From: Bacteroidales bacterium
Lineage (GTDB): Bacteria; Bacteroidota; Bacteroidia; Bacteroidales; P3
DNA length: 34,275 nt
NCBI GenBank assembly: GCA_016280915.1
Contig: JAEEHQ010000021.1
Location: 1-34,275 of the forward strand
Reading direction: 5' to 3'
Below are positions 32,951 to 34,275 of the stretch, in pieces (the stretch's first letter is position 1; every line of letters starts with the position of its first letter). The translations under genes were made by a program, and so were the position numbers. The notes beneath the pieces are model-generated. The model ran no database searches. It worked only from the letters and a program-made list of their open reading frames with translations, and was not told the origin of the DNA.

Positions 32951-34003
32951 TTATTGGTTAGTTGATGCCTGTTTGCGTTCTTTCTCTATTGTAGCGATTA
33001 ACTCCACATTCAGTTTTTCTATTTCGGTGAGGACCAAAGGATTCTGCGCCTTAAGAAGGGCTGTGCCATACCATAGGCCACCAGAATGATAGGATTGAGT
33101 CAATTCCTTGTCGGAAAAACGATACCCATGACGAGCATATATTTCATTTCTTATAAGTCGCAATACCTCAGTGGGATATGGGGAAAGATAGCCACGGGTG
33201 AGCAAGGAGGTGGAAGCTTCGGGCCAACGTCCTGGAACGGGGTTATCGAGGTTAGTTTTGTGGAGTTGGCAAATCAGGTCGCCAGGGGTAATCCATTCGA
33301 GATCGTTACCTTCAACATGGATTACTCCCTTGTAAATGTCAAGTCCTTCGGCGGTGAGTTTGAAACAGAGGTTGCGACCATCGCTGAGCGTGAGAACATT
33401 TTCGGGACTGTCGAATTCGCCCCAACGGATGGTGTAGGAATAACTACTGTGCGGCTGCCCAGGAAGACTGCTAAGACTGTAGATTATAATGATATCGTGG
33501 GTGATTAACCACGCTTCTTGTTTCCCTGTGGTATATGTACCCATTATCTGTCGACGGATGTTGGACTCAAGGACAGAGTCAAAACCGTGTGACTGTTCGT
33601 ACCACTTGTTGGCGGAGTGGCCTTCGTAACGGAGAAAGATATCTTCGAGGTTACGGGTACGTCCATACACAAGGAGGCATTCCTGGCCTACGATGGACTT
33701 GTGGATGATAAGGTCGTTGTAATGGATGATGGTGTCGGTCCATACGTTCCCAATCTGGTTGGGCCTAAGGAAATCGCCCGGTACTTCACCCTTCATCCAC
33801 GACTGGGCACTACCGCCTTCATGCAGATCACCTTCAACGGTGACAATCGCGGAAGCATTTTCATCCAGCACAGTAATAAAGGTTGAGCCATTGTGCCAAT
33901 AGGTATCCTTGTATTGCTGCCCCATGGCAAAGGTTCCAACCAAGAGAAATGCTAGAAGGAATAGGTGACGCAACGAAAGGCTGGAGTTGAATTGTATTAT
34001 CAT
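32951..34003 (-). CDS. Secreted YARHG-domain protein
   Basis: The 350-residue product has a signal peptide (about 1-28, ending AMGQQ) and a beta-rich region of about 230 residues with no recognised family ('YGRTRNLEDIFLRYEGHSAN', 'SSYSYTIRWGEFDSPENVL'). The C-terminal YARHG domain (about 270-340) is marked by 'EVLRLIRNEIYARHGYRFSD' (contains the name motif Tyr-Ala-Arg-His-Gly), 'GGLWYGT' and 'LTEIEKLNVELI'. YARHG domains are extracellular or periplasmic and of unknown function, often next to peptidoglycan- or adhesion-related modules. The gene is monocistronic, downstream of the 5S rRNA terminator on the same strand. Confidence 0.85.
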   Translation of the reverse strand: MIIQFNSSLSLRHLFLLAFLLVGTFAMGQQYKDTYWHNGSTFITVLDENASAIVTVEGDLHEGGSAQSWMKGEVPGDFLRPNQIGNVWTDTIIHYNDLIIHKSIVGQECLLVYGRTRNLEDIFLRYEGHSANKWYEQSHGFDSVLESNIRRQIMGTYTTGKQEAWLITHDIIIIYSLSSLPGQPHSSYSYTIRWGEFDSPENVLTLSDGRNLCFKLTAEGLDIYKGVIHVEGNDLEWITPGDLICQLHKTNLDNPVPGRWPEASTSLLTRGYLSPYPTEVLRLIRNEIYARHGYRFSDKELTQSYHSGGLWYGTALLKAQNPLVLTEIEKLNVELIATIEKERKQASTNQ

Positions 34004-34134
34004 AGCAATAGCATCAACGTGTTAGATTGTTCTAAGATGGATAACGCGGATTGCGTTATTATATTTTACAAGATCCCAACATTAACAACTATCAATCTAT
34101 CATCTCTATCCCCTCTATCGAATCTATAAAAAAC

Positions 34135-34161
34135 AAAAAAGGGAGCCATCTCTGACTCCCT
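34135..34161 (-). terminator. Rho-independent terminator of the rRNA operon
   Basis: On the minus strand AGGGAGTC pairs with GGCTCCCT (one G-T pair) around AGAGAT, followed by TTTTTT, directly downstream of the 5S gene. Confidence 0.88.
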
Positions 34162-34172
34162 CTGTAAAAGAT

Positions 34173-34275
<103 letters not shown>

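Overview
The window looks like one complete draft contig from an uncultured gut- or rumen-type Bacteroidales bacterium (Bacteroidota). The evidence is: -7 boxes of the form TAnnTTTG (mostly TATCTTTG) in front of many genes, little Shine-Dalgarno signal, many lipoproteins and beta-barrel proteins, DUF3078, DUF4254 and DUF6249-type families, the WH/GC surface repeat, and the hup - small basic protein - rng cluster. Both ends look like assembly breaks. Bases 65-95 are a mutated Illumina adapter inside a repetitive surface-protein gene, and the right end stops inside a 5S rRNA gene.

Layout. 1-1.9 kb: a repetitive secreted protein whose 3' end is lost to the adapter, and a small outer-membrane barrel (both minus). 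2.1-5.1 kb (plus): a two-gene module, a secreted/membrane protein of unknown function 8 bp ahead of a TIR - transmembrane - coiled coil - TPR protein; this is the best candidate for an undescribed signalling or defence system. 5.1-6.6 kb: an FKBP-type prolyl isomerase and an HD-domain protein. 7.0-8.4 kb: trigger factor. 8.4-8.9 kb: a gene-free stretch with six hairpins. 8.9-17.5 kb (minus): six co-directional, closely spaced genes, read as lysine 5,6-aminomutase alpha and beta (kamD, kamE), a CoA-transferase beta subunit without its alpha partner, an outer-membrane barrel, a GH2 beta-galactosidase homologue that has lost both catalytic glutamates, and a lipoprotein. 17.7-17.9 kb: a 225-bp element with nested inverted repeats.

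18-21 kb (minus): hup, a 29-residue basic ribosomal-type protein, RNase G with a large hairpin in its leader, and a secreted GH25 lysozyme. 21.2-23.5 kb (minus): mtnN and luxS (AI-2 synthesis and methyl-cycle detoxification), tRNA-Arg(CCG) and a CPBP membrane protease. 23.6-25.1 kb (plus): a histidine kinase without an adjacent response regulator. 25.2-28.8 kb (minus): a secreted lipoprotein of the Bacteroidales 'YWTS...VRLVR' type, a glycosyltransferase 9 translationally coupled to a DUF4254 protein, and a DUF3078 outer-membrane protein. 28.9-30.4 kb: a small lipoprotein and a divergent short-chain dehydrogenase. 30.4-30.9 kb: a probable decayed gene for a small secreted protein. 30.9-32.3 kb (minus): DUF6249 protein, ECF sigma factor and membrane protein (putative sigma regulator). 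32.4-34.0 kb: a small membrane protein and a secreted YARHG protein. 34.1 kb to the end: 5S rRNA and its terminator, the tail of an rRNA operon lying beyond the window.

Family assignments rest on motifs read by eye; no database search was run.
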